Of a DNA stretch of 64,000 bases, positions 56,331-64,000 are shown piece by piece. The notes beneath the pieces are model-generated. The model was not told where the DNA came from, searched no databases, and saw only the letters and a list, made by a program, of their open reading frames with translations. Position numbers and translations under genes: made by a program. The stretch is from assembly GCF_000397205.1 (NCBI RefSeq), contig NC_021237.1:6641001-6705000 (forward strand). The letters are read 5' to 3'. How positions within the stretch are numbered: position 1 is the first letter of the stretch; each line of letters opens with the position of its first letter. The stretch comes from Pseudomonas protegens CHA0 (GTDB taxonomy: Bacteria; Pseudomonadota; Gammaproteobacteria; Pseudomonadales; Pseudomonadaceae).

Positions 56331-56984
56331 TTAGACGGCACCCTCTTGTCCGAGCAAAAATTGCGCAAATTCACTGGCCGGCGGCAAGCCCTGGCAGCGC
56401 AACAGCATTGGGCTGATGTACTGCGAACCGCGCCCCCACCAGGCACTCGATCCCGCGCAGGCCTGGGCCGCGAGTACCGCGCCCCGGGCCTGTGGATCGC
56501 TGACGTAAAACCGCTGCAGGCCGGCGTAGTGGCTGCCTTCGATCCGGCTGGCCGGGCTTGGCGCGCCCAGGGCCTGCAAGCCCTCTTCCAGGGCTTCGAA
56601 ACTGGCGCCCTCTTCCAGGGTCGCCAGCAACAGCTCTTCCACCTGTTCGAACCACTGCTCCGGGCCGCCGACCAACGAAGCCAGGTCAGCCTCGGGCTCC
56701 AGCAGCGCAGCCACGGTCAGGGGGAAATAGCGCCCCACCCGGTCGATGCTCGGCATCACCACCCCGACCGCCGCCTGGGGCCCGCAGACCCCGGGGGCCA
56801 GGGCGAAGCGCCACAACGGGCTGATCAGGTAGGCGTTCAGCCACTGCTCACCCAGGGCGTTCTGGCTGGCCAGCAGCCCCGCCGCCAGCCAACTGTCCCA
56901 GGGGCCGATGAAACTCTGCGGCAGGCCACGGCTGACAAAATCGCCGCGGCTGGCCAACTTGCCGTACAGGCCCGGCGCCGTCAT
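56331..56984 (-). CDS. tagF: T6SS repressor TagF
   Basis: 217 residues. It begins MTAPGLYGKLASRGDFVSRG, the SciM-type TagF start, and has the domain that in some bacteria is fused to PppA. In P. aeruginosa TagF blocks secretion independently of phosphorylation by acting on Fha. The start overlaps the tssM stop by four bases (ATGA). Here tagF and pppA are separate, adjacent genes. Confidence 0.92.
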   Translation of the reverse strand: MTAPGLYGKLASRGDFVSRGLPQSFIGPWDSWLAAGLLASQNALGEQWLNAYLISPLWRFALAPGVCGPQAAVGVVMPSIDRVGRYFPLTVAALLEPEADLASLVGGPEQWFEQVEELLLATLEEGASFEALEEGLQALGAPSPASRIEGSHYAGLQRFYVSDPQARGAVLAAQACAGSSAWWGRGSQYISPMLLRCQGLPPASEFAQFLLGQEGAV

Positions 56985-59900
56985 AGCCGCTCCGGCAGGC
57001 TGAAGCCACTGAGCACCCGGCTCTTGAACGGGTTGAAGGCGCTGCTGGCCCGCAGCTCGTAGGAAATGCTCGCACCGTCCACCCGTAGCCGCAGGTTGAA
57101 GCGGTCCGGCGAATTGGTGGCGGTCAGGTCCGACTGCTCCAGCAGGCGGAACCAGGCCCAGGGGCCATCCAGGGTGATCCCGGAACGCCCGGTGGCCGAA
57201 GGCGGCATGATCGACAGGCGCACCACGCCGATGCTCCCCGGGTTGGGCCATTGCATGGCCACCGGCCGGCTCGGGCCGTGGTCGTAGCTCAGTTGCTGGC
57301 CGTCCAGGTCGAGGAGGAACTGGCTGATATCGGCGTCCATCGCCACCGGTTTGAGTTCGAAACGCACGGCCGGCTGGGTACCGCCACTGGAGCGGAAGAA
57401 GGCGTCGCGAATGTTCGAAGCGCGCTGGAAGGTCTGCAGCACGCCAGGGGAAATCCCCAGCTTCTGCGCCGCGCCTGGCTGCCAGCTCCAGGTGGTGGTC
57501 GAGGTGTTGACGTAGGGCTGCAGGTACTTGCGGAAGTAGTTGTCCATCACCCCGCCGGTGCCGAAGAACTGGCCGAAGTCTTCCAGGGTCGCGTCCCGGG
57601 AGCTGCCCGGCGACATCGGGTAACGGCCGCTCAGGGACTGGCGATAGACGTTCACCACTTCGCTGACCCAGGCCGCGTTCAGCTGGTTGCGCACCCCGCC
57701 CATCATGGTGTTGGTGGTGGAGCCCACCACCGACTTGACCAGCCCCTGGACCACCGGAGGCTGGCGCTCGGCGGTCAGGCTGACCCGCGCCGCAGCGGCG
57801 CTGGCCTGGTTCTTGGCCTCGCCCAGCAGCGCGTCGCCGCTGGCCCCGACCATGGCGCTGACCTGCACGTACAGGGCGTTCATGTCCGCCAGCAGGCCGT
57901 CGATGGCCGCCGGCTCGCCCTCGCCCTTGCTCACCAGGCTGTTGAGTTCGGCGAAGTGCGCGCTCACCGGGTCTTCGCTGCTGGCCACGGCAGCCGGGTT
58001 GGCCGACTGTTCCTGGCCCAGCAGGGTACCCAGGCGTTGCTTGAGCTGGTCCACACCGCCCTCGACCTTCTGGCCCTGGGCCGCCAGCAGGCGTTCTTCC
58101 TGTTGCAGGTCGGTTTCCTTGGCCACGGCCACCAACAGTTTCTTCAGCGGCGAAGTGGGCCCGGACAGAATCCGCAGCACGTCGGCGGCCTGGGCCACGC
58201 TGGTGATCGGCACGAAGTCGATGTCCGCCAGCAAGGCGTCCCACTGGCGCAGGTAATCCTGGAAGTACAGGCGGCGCACGTCGGCGGCAAGGCTGGCGAC
58301 GTTCTGCTGGTCGGCCTGATCGCGACCCAGCACCCACTGTTCTTCCGCCAGGGTGCCTGCCTGGTTGAGGCTGGCCAGGAGGAAGCCCTGGCGGTAGCCC
58401 TTGGCGGTGAACAGCCCGCTCAGGGGCTCGCTCAACGGCTTGCCGCTCTTGCGGGTGAACACCAGCGCGGCGTCACGGCCACCGGCCTCGCTGAGGCGAA
58501 AGTCCGGCACGCCGTCCGGCAGCTTGGCGCGCTTGACCCGGTCATACACCCGCTGGGCCACCGGCAGCTGTTGCAGCTGGCGGCGCAGGTCGTCGATCAG
58601 GCGCTGGTCCAGGCGCGCGTTCGGTGGGTGTTTTTCGAACAGCGCCTGCAGGTGCCCGGTCAGGGCCTGACGCTGGTCCGGCGGCAGGTCGCGGGCCAAG
58701 GTGTGATCCCAGTCCAGGGTGATCCAGGCCTTGATGAAGTCCGGGTCGTAGTGCTCGCTGTCCGCCAGCATCAGGTAGGCCTTGAGCCCCTCGTAGAGGA
58801 AGTCCGAGTTGCCGCCGCTGTGCAGTTGCTCTTCGATGCGGGTCATCAGCCGTGGGGCGAACACCGCCACCAACAGCTTGCGATAGACGCTGGCGGACTC
58901 GGCTTCGAGCATGTCGCCCTGGTACAGGCCCAGGCCTTCGGCCCAGCCCGGGGCGTCGCCGGCCAGGTGGCGGGTGGCGTTGAGCAGCGGCAGCACCGCC
59001 AGCACATCGCGCTGGGCCGGGCTGAGGTTCTGCACGTCCTGGCGCACCGGGCCGACGCGCTGGTCGACCTGGGCAATGTAGGCCTGGTTGGCCCTGTAGC
59101 TGATGATCCACAAGGTGCTGACCACCAGCACCAGGGCTACGGTGCCAGCCAGGGCGCCACGGGCGATCCATTTGCGCCGGCGCTCGACCTTGGGGTTGAC
59201 CCCCACCAGCCCGCGCTCGGCAAAGGCCACGGCACTGAACAGCTTCTCGATGAAGTAGCTGCGCCCGGTGCCGGTCTGCCGCGCCAGGTGCTGGCGGTCC
59301 AGGTTCATGCTCTGGGCCATGGCGCCGATCAGGCGGTCGATCGGGCTGCCTTCCTGGGTGCCGCTGGTGAAGTACACCCCGCGCAGCAGTACCCGCTCTT
59401 CGAAGGCATTGGGCTTGAACACCCCTTCCAGGAAGCTCTGCAAGGATTCCTTGAGCGCTGCGAACTGCTGCGGGAAGCCGTAGATCAGGTCGCGCCGCGC
59501 CGGGTCGCGTTCCTGCTGCAGGCGTTCCACCAGGCGCTCGTTGAGCCGCTGCTCCAGGGCCGCCAGTTCCGCCGGCAGGTGGGCCAGGGGGCTGTCACCG
59601 CTCTTGCCGTCGTCCAGGGCGAAGGTCATGCCCCAGACCTGGGCCCGCTCTTCCTTGCTCAGGGAGTCGAAGAACTCCATGAAACCCGGCACCAGATCGA
59701 GCTTGGTGAGCATCAGGTAGATCGGGAAGCGCACTCCCAGCTGGGTGTACAGCTCCTGGATCCGCAGGCGGATCGCTGCGGCGTGGGCAGCGCGCTCCGC
59801 TTCGCTGCCGAGCAACAGGTCGGAGAGGCTGATGGCAACGAAGGCGCCATCGATCGGCCGCCGCGAGCGCTGGGTTTTCAGCAGGTCGAGAAAGCCCAGC

Positions 59901-60487
59901 CAGGCTGCCTTGTCCACCGTGGCATGGCTGTCCTGAGTGGTGTAGCGGCCGGCGGTATCGAGCAGCACGGCCTGGTCGGTGAACCACCAGTCGCAGTTGC
60001 GGGTGCCGCCCACGCCGCGTACGGCACCGGCGCCCAACTGGGCGGCCAGGGGGAAATGCAGGCCGGAATTGACCAGTGCGGTGGTCTTGCCGGAACCCGG
60101 CGGACCGATGATCACGTACCACGGCAGCTCGTAGAGATTGCGTCGCTCGTCACCGCCGAGCTTGGCCTTCTTCAGCAGCGCCAGGGCTTCGTCCATGCGC
60201 TGGCGCAGGGCGGCCAGTTCCTCGGCAGTGGCCACGCTGTCCGGGTCCGGCGGGGTGTCGGCGGCCAGGCTCTGCAAGACCTTGGCCGCATGCCGACGGG
60301 TCTGGATGATGCAAAACACCCGGTAGCCGATCCACAGCGCGAAGATGAAAATGATCAGCGCCCAACGCCGGCCTTCCGGTACCAGGAACTCCAGCAACGG
60401 GCCAATGAACCAGATGATCAGGCTCAGGGCGATCAGCCCCAGCAGCGGGATCACCCAGCGAATCACAAAACTGAAAAACGCCTTCAC
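56981..60487 (-). CDS. tssM: T6SS membrane protein TssM (IcmF)
   Basis: 1168 residues. Two N-terminal membrane helices (about 9-36 and 40-58), a cytoplasmic domain with an intact Walker A (GPPGSGKT, 128-135), a third helix near 440-462, then a large periplasmic domain ending in a TssJ-binding C-terminus (FKSRVLSGFSLPERL). Start is GTG at 60487, overlapping the tssL stop as GTGA. It spans the envelope with TssL and TssJ. The nucleotide-binding site is kept, unlike in some homologues. Confidence 0.95.
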   Translation of the reverse strand: MKAFFSFVIRWVIPLLGLIALSLIIWFIGPLLEFLVPEGRRWALIIFIFALWIGYRVFCIIQTRRHAAKVLQSLAADTPPDPDSVATAEELAALRQRMDEALALLKKAKLGGDERRNLYELPWYVIIGPPGSGKTTALVNSGLHFPLAAQLGAGAVRGVGGTRNCDWWFTDQAVLLDTAGRYTTQDSHATVDKAAWLGFLDLLKTQRSRRPIDGAFVAISLSDLLLGSEAERAAHAAAIRLRIQELYTQLGVRFPIYLMLTKLDLVPGFMEFFDSLSKEERAQVWGMTFALDDGKSGDSPLAHLPAELAALEQRLNERLVERLQQERDPARRDLIYGFPQQFAALKESLQSFLEGVFKPNAFEERVLLRGVYFTSGTQEGSPIDRLIGAMAQSMNLDRQHLARQTGTGRSYFIEKLFSAVAFAERGLVGVNPKVERRRKWIARGALAGTVALVLVVSTLWIISYRANQAYIAQVDQRVGPVRQDVQNLSPAQRDVLAVLPLLNATRHLAGDAPGWAEGLGLYQGDMLEAESASVYRKLLVAVFAPRLMTRIEEQLHSGGNSDFLYEGLKAYLMLADSEHYDPDFIKAWITLDWDHTLARDLPPDQRQALTGHLQALFEKHPPNARLDQRLIDDLRRQLQQLPVAQRVYDRVKRAKLPDGVPDFRLSEAGGRDAALVFTRKSGKPLSEPLSGLFTAKGYRQGFLLASLNQAGTLAEEQWVLGRDQADQQNVASLAADVRRLYFQDYLRQWDALLADIDFVPITSVAQAADVLRILSGPTSPLKKLLVAVAKETDLQQEERLLAAQGQKVEGGVDQLKQRLGTLLGQEQSANPAAVASSEDPVSAHFAELNSLVSKGEGEPAAIDGLLADMNALYVQVSAMVGASGDALLGEAKNQASAAAARVSLTAERQPPVVQGLVKSVVGSTTNTMMGGVRNQLNAAWVSEVVNVYRQSLSGRYPMSPGSSRDATLEDFGQFFGTGGVMDNYFRKYLQPYVNTSTTTWSWQPGAAQKLGISPGVLQTFQRASNIRDAFFRSSGGTQPAVRFELKPVAMDADISQFLLDLDGQQLSYDHGPSRPVAMQWPNPGSIGVVRLSIMPPSATGRSGITLDGPWAWFRLLEQSDLTATNSPDRFNLRLRVDGASISYELRASSAFNPFKSRVLSGFSLPERL

Positions 60488-61809
60488 TCGACCCCCTCCG
60501 CCAATACGCTGATTTCTACCCGACGATTACGTGCCCGCCCTTCGGCGGTGGCATTGGTTGCCAGCGGCTCGGTGTCACTGCGGCCTTCGGCGCTGAAGCG
60601 CTCCGGCTGCCCGGTCTTCGCCGCGAGGATCTGCAACACCGACTCGGCGCGGGCCTGGGACAGCTTCCAGTTGGACGGGAAGCGCAAGGTGGCGATCGGT
60701 CGGTTGTCGCTGTGGCCGGTGATCCGCACCTGGCCCTTGACCTTGCGCACCGCGTCGGCGATGCGCAGCATCAGCGGCTGGTAGTCGTCGAGGATGCTGG
60801 CGCTGGCCGAGGCGAACAGCTCGTCGCCACGGATGGTCACCACCGAACGATCGACGGCGTCTTCCACCGCCACCCGCCCGGCCTTGATGTCCTCGGCGAG
60901 GAAGCCCGCCAGGCGCGGACGCTCGACAATCTTCGGCTGGATCACCGGGCGGTCCAGGGTCTGCACCGGGATCTCGCCCAGGGCATGGATGTTCTTGAAC
61001 ACCGGCTCGGCGTCCGCCGCCAGTTTCAGGCGCAGGCCGAACAGCAGCGCCAGGAGCAGGGCCACGCCGATGGCGATGCCGACCCAAGGCGGCATGAACT
61101 GGGCCAGCCGGTCACGAGCCACGCTGACCCCGCGCCAGTGTGGCGACAGCTCGCGCTCGTGCTCGCCACGGGCGCTGCGGATGGTGGCCGCGGTGCGCTC
61201 GCGCAGGGCCTCGAGCTGGCTGCGGCCATCGATCATCACCCGGTAGCGGCCTTCGAAACCCAGGCACATGCACAGGTACAACAGCTCCAGCAGGTACAGG
61301 CGCTCGCGCGGGCTTTGCAGGCAGTGCTCCAGCAGCTGGAAGACCTTCTCGCCGCCCCAGGCCTCGTTGTGCACGGTGATCAGTAGGCTCTGCTTGCCCC
61401 AGTCGCTGGTGCTGCCCCAGGGCGTGCTCAGCACGGCTTCATCCAGGGCAGTACAGAGCGCATAGCGCGCCAGCAGCACGTCGTTGCGCGGCACGCCGGC
61501 GGCTTCCGCGCGCTCCTCGAACTGGCGCAGGTAGGCCAGCAGTTGCGCCCTCAGGCTGGCCGGCGCCGGGTGCGCCAGGGTGCTGCGCAACCTTGTGAGC
61601 AAGGCCAGCAGCGGGCCCGCGGCGCTTTCCAGGGGGTTCAGGCCACGGGCCTGGCCGGCCGGCAGCGGCGCCGCTGGCATGGCCAGCGACGGCGCGGGCG
61701 CAGCAGCCGGGCGCCCGGGCTCGGGAGCACGGCCACCGGGGCGCGGCATGAATTGGGTACGGTCGTTGGGCGGGGACGGCTGCCCTGGCGAATCGTCGAA
61801 AGGATGCAT
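60484..61809 (-). CDS. tssL: T6SS membrane protein TssL with OmpA-like peptidoglycan-binding domain
   Basis: 441 residues. A Pro-rich N-terminal tail (1-55), a DotU/TssL cytoplasmic domain (about 60-230: LLARYALCTALDEAVLSTPW; GKQSLLITVHNEAWGGEKVF), one membrane helix near 248-268 (GIAIGVALLLALLFGLRL) and a C-terminal OmpA-like domain (about 320-438, ITGHSDNRPIATLRFPSNWK). The OmpA fusion anchors the complex to peptidoglycan, as in H1-type systems. It starts six bases after the tssK stop. Confidence 0.95.
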   Translation of the reverse strand: MHPFDDSPGQPSPPNDRTQFMPRPGGRAPEPGRPAAAPAPSLAMPAAPLPAGQARGLNPLESAAGPLLALLTRLRSTLAHPAPASLRAQLLAYLRQFEERAEAAGVPRNDVLLARYALCTALDEAVLSTPWGSTSDWGKQSLLITVHNEAWGGEKVFQLLEHCLQSPRERLYLLELLYLCMCLGFEGRYRVMIDGRSQLEALRERTAATIRSARGEHERELSPHWRGVSVARDRLAQFMPPWVGIAIGVALLLALLFGLRLKLAADAEPVFKNIHALGEIPVQTLDRPVIQPKIVERPRLAGFLAEDIKAGRVAVEDAVDRSVVTIRGDELFASASASILDDYQPLMLRIADAVRKVKGQVRITGHSDNRPIATLRFPSNWKLSQARAESVLQILAAKTGQPERFSAEGRSDTEPLATNATAEGRARNRRVEISVLAEGVE

Positions 61810-61815
61810 CGCGAC

Positions 61816-63150
61816 TTATCCTCGAATGGCCCAGAAGGCCAGGTTCAAGCCCGGGAATTCTCCCGCGACGTGGAACGCGAAGCCGCCGGAGTGAACCAGT
61901 TGTTTCCAGTGCTCGCTGCCACGGTCCAGCTCGTAGTAGGTCGAGCCTGCGTGGTACGGCAGTTGCCGCGGCGCCACCGGCAGCGGCAGCAGGCCGATGC
62001 CCGGCAGCTGCAGGTTGACCAGGTCGCGGATGTGCTCCACCGAACCCACCTTGCTCTGCTGGGCAAAGCGCCCGCGCAGGGTTTCGCCCGGCACGTCGGC
62101 ACGCACCACCAGGATGAAGCTGGCGTTCTCCAGCAGGGTGCGGTCGGCCAGCATCGCCACGTGTACGCCGTAGGCTTTCTCGACGATGGGGATCGGCGTT
62201 GCCTTGCTGTCGATCAGCATCGACAGCGCTTCACGCAGGGCCTGCATCACCGGGGCGAAACTCATGGCCAGCTCATCGTGCTGGTACTGCGGGTATTGCT
62301 CAGGGCGCCGGGCGCTGTGGGTGAAGGTCGAGAACTCGCCGGCCAGGCTCACCAGCTCGCTGAACAGGCGCTCGGGGTGCAGCGGGCTGATCTGGCTCAG
62401 GTGGTTGACCAGGGGCTGGGCGCGGTTCACCAGTTGCAGGAGCATGAAGTCGGCGATTTCCGAAGCGCCCCCCGCGCCCGATGCCACCACGCGCCCGGCC
62501 AGGGCCTCGCCGCGCTGGTGCAGCAGGCCCAGCAGCTCGCTGCGAAAGGCGCTCAACGGCTTGGACGCGGCCACGTCCAGCACCGGCGGAATGTAGCTGT
62601 CGTCCAGCACCAGAGCACGGTCGGCGCGTTTCTCCTTGACCCGCACCACGCCAATGGCGGCGTAGTCGCTGAGGCCGTCCTGGGCGGTGAGCAGGCGCAG
62701 GGCCCGAGAGCCCACGGCCACCGGCGCGCGGTTCTCGAACGGTGCGTTGTCGTCACGCACCTCGCGCACCTGGCTCAGGTAGCGGGCACCGCCCAGCTCT
62801 TCGCCCTCGTCCACGGTGTCCCGGGCGCCGGCGCGCTTGAGGGGCAGCGCCAGGTACACCAGGCCGTCACGCAGGTTGTCGTCGATGCACAACGGGCTGG
62901 GCGCCAGGTCGTCATGGGGAATGTTGAACGGCGTGCCGTCAGGCAGCAGGCCACGGGCGCTGACGATGGCCAGCTTGCCCTGGGCCAGCAGGCCCTGATC
63001 GATACGCAGCTCGGAGAACCCCCAGGCTCCCGTCGACAGCGGGCGGCTGCGGGCGTCGATGAGGTTTTCCAGGTAACGGTCATGCTGCTGGAAGTGCTGG
63101 GTTCCAATGAACATGCCTTCCGACCAGACCACGCGATTGTTCCAGGACAT
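61816..63150 (-). CDS. tssK: T6SS baseplate protein TssK
   Basis: 444 residues. The N-terminus SWNNRVVWSEGMFIGTQHFQ and the segment RPLSTGAWGFSELRIDQGLL are canonical TssK. It is a trimer that links the baseplate to TssL/TssM. It follows tssJ by 15 bp. No oddities in length or reading frame. Confidence 0.95.
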   Translation of the reverse strand: MSWNNRVVWSEGMFIGTQHFQQHDRYLENLIDARSRPLSTGAWGFSELRIDQGLLAQGKLAIVSARGLLPDGTPFNIPHDDLAPSPLCIDDNLRDGLVYLALPLKRAGARDTVDEGEELGGARYLSQVREVRDDNAPFENRAPVAVGSRALRLLTAQDGLSDYAAIGVVRVKEKRADRALVLDDSYIPPVLDVAASKPLSAFRSELLGLLHQRGEALAGRVVASGAGGASEIADFMLLQLVNRAQPLVNHLSQISPLHPERLFSELVSLAGEFSTFTHSARRPEQYPQYQHDELAMSFAPVMQALREALSMLIDSKATPIPIVEKAYGVHVAMLADRTLLENASFILVVRADVPGETLRGRFAQQSKVGSVEHIRDLVNLQLPGIGLLPLPVAPRQLPYHAGSTYYELDRGSEHWKQLVHSGGFAFHVAGEFPGLNLAFWAIRG

Positions 63151-63165
63151 GGTTGCTCCGATTGC

Positions 63166-63672
63166 CTATTGGGCAGGGCTGGATGGGGATGCCACGAGCT
63201 CGGCGCTGACCGCGCGGACGTCGAGGACGATCTGATATTGGTTGCTCAGGCGCTGCGCGGTGTTGACCCCGACCCGCCACAGGGCCTGGTCCACTTCGCG
63301 ATAGCCCACCAGCAGGCCGACCTGACGGGTGGCCGGGTCCAGGGTGCGCTTGAGGGTGAACTGGTCGCCGGGCTTGACCAGCACTTCATCCTGGTCGATC
63401 AGGTCCGGGCCGAGGGTAGCCGGCGCCCGCTCCGCCAGGGCGAAGTAGTCGGCGCGCATGAAGGTGGCCGGATTCTTCAGCTCGAAGATCCGTACCCGCA
63501 CCGGCGTGCTCTGGCCATCAGGCCCGGGGTTGAGCCCGCTGACCGCCTGGAAATGCAGCTCCACAGTCGTGGCGCCGGGCGCTTCCTTGGCCGGTTCGCC
63601 GGGAGGTGGTGTGTCCTTGGCACAGGCCGCCAGTACCAGCATGGCAACCAATGTCAGCAATCGTTGAATCAT
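63166..63672 (-). CDS. tssJ: T6SS outer-membrane lipoprotein TssJ
   Basis: 168 residues. The lipobox is LAAC (residues 13-16), followed by Ala-Lys. The mature part is a transthyretin-like fold with VELHFQAVSGLNPGPDGQST and FTLKRTLDPATRQVGLLVGY. It binds the periplasmic end of TssM and completes the trans-envelope complex. The tagH stop lies 64 bp upstream. Confidence 0.94.
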   Translation of the reverse strand: MIQRLLTLVAMLVLAACAKDTPPPGEPAKEAPGATTVELHFQAVSGLNPGPDGQSTPVRVRIFELKNPATFMRADYFALAERAPATLGPDLIDQDEVLVKPGDQFTLKRTLDPATRQVGLLVGYREVDQALWRVGVNTAQRLSNQYQIVLDVRAVSAELVASPSSPAQ

Positions 63673-63736
63673 CCTGCGTCCTCAATGACGTATCAGCTGT
63701 CCGTGTATCCGTGTTTTTCGGGTGTTCCAGGCGCGC

Positions 63737-64000
63737 TCAGGAACGGCGCAGCCGGTGGGTGTGTTCTTCATAGGCGCGGCTGAACTCACGACCGAAGAGG
63801 TCCTGGAAATCGTCCTGGGCCTCTTGGGAAATCTGTTTGTAGAGTGCAGTGAACTGCTGCCAGTTCTGCGCCTGGCGCGAGCCGCTGAACAGGTTGCCCA
63901 GGCCGCCGGGGCGAGCCATGCGAGCTTCCAGTTCAGTGGGCTCGAAGCGCCCCAGCAGGTGCTTGATGGCCGCTTCCACACCGGCCATGACCGCCAGCTG
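63737..64000 (-). CDS. tagH: T6SS forkhead-associated protein TagH/Fha, C-terminal end only
   Basis: The last 87 residues are in the window; the gene continues past the right edge, where the FHA domain would be. The visible part (RPGGLGNLFSGSRQAQNWQQ and DDFQDLFGREFSRAYEEHTH) matches the conserved C-terminal domain of T6SS FHA proteins. Fha is the phosphorylation substrate of PpkA and assembles the apparatus. As the first visible gene of this operon it also fits the known order fha-tssJ-tssK-tssL-tssM. Confidence 0.85.
   Translation of the reverse strand, partial: QLAVMAGVEAAIKHLLGRFEPTELEARMARPGGLGNLFSGSRQAQNWQQFTALYKQISQEAQDDFQDLFGREFSRAYEEHTHRLRRS

Noticed and set aside
57251..60784. 1177-codon open frame antisense to tssM
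   Set aside because: Same reason; tssM has a complete set of family motifs on the other strand.

Overview
The window reads as a chromosomal segment of a Pseudomonas of the fluorescens lineage, most like P. protegens or P. chlororaphis. The evidence is high-GC codon use, REP elements with the GCCGGCTTGCCGGC core, and a gene order that follows the P. aeruginosa chromosome around rep, cycB, dad, pau, rpmBG, coaBC, dut, algC, argB, pyrE, crc, rph, gmk, rpoZ, spoT, oxyR and recG. Species placement is inference; no alignment was run. I found no tRNA, rRNA, insertion sequence, prophage or CRISPR array.

Bases 1-9.7 kb hold the start of a chemoreceptor gene (cut by the window edge), a LysR regulator divergent from a MATE efflux pump, a GGDEF/EAL c-di-GMP protein with a damaged GGDEF motif, rep helicase, xpt, and an acetyl-CoA hydrolase/transferase family gene. 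A Fur-box-like sequence sits between the c-di-GMP gene and rep. Bases 9.8-23.3 kb are an amino-acid and polyamine catabolism block: cytochrome c5, a PauR-type repressor, dadX, ridA and dadA with the divergent Lrp-type regulator dadR, a gamma-glutamylputrescine-oxidase-like flavoprotein, a DUF1127 protein, a MocR regulator, a phospholipase-D-type lipoprotein, an MFS transporter, the aldehyde dehydrogenase pauC and a small cupin. D-alanine made by DadX is oxidised by DadA while RidA removes the reactive imine; the flavoprotein and PauC would act in succession on glutamylated polyamines.

Bases 23.3-47.3 kb are housekeeping genes: rpmBG, a dipeptide-type periplasmic binding protein without a transporter beside it, radC, coaBC-dut, algC-argB, pyrE, crc, rph, yicC-gmk, rpoZ-spoT-ridA, a lipoprotein of unknown function, an NAD-dependent epimerase-like gene, an exbB-exbD-tonB operon, oxyR, recG and a YbaK-HDOD fusion protein.

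Bases 47.3-64 kb hold the most specialised system: one long minus-strand operon, entering from the right edge, in the order tagH(fha, partial)-tssJ-tssK-tssL-tssM-tagF-pppA-ppkA-tagT-tagS-tagR-tagQ. This is the membrane complex of an H1-type type VI secretion system plus its complete threonine-phosphorylation pathway: an envelope sensor (TagQRST), kinase (PpkA), phosphatase (PppA), forkhead substrate (TagH/Fha) and the repressor TagF. Sheath, spike, ClpV and effector genes must lie beyond the right edge. The operon is tightly overlapped and ends at a 13-bp perfect inverted repeat. The system is known rather than new. The less explained signals are regulatory: the Fur-like box, a cluster of CAG-ended heptamers before the MocR gene, alternative hairpins in the rpmB leader, and REP pairs that touch coding ends.
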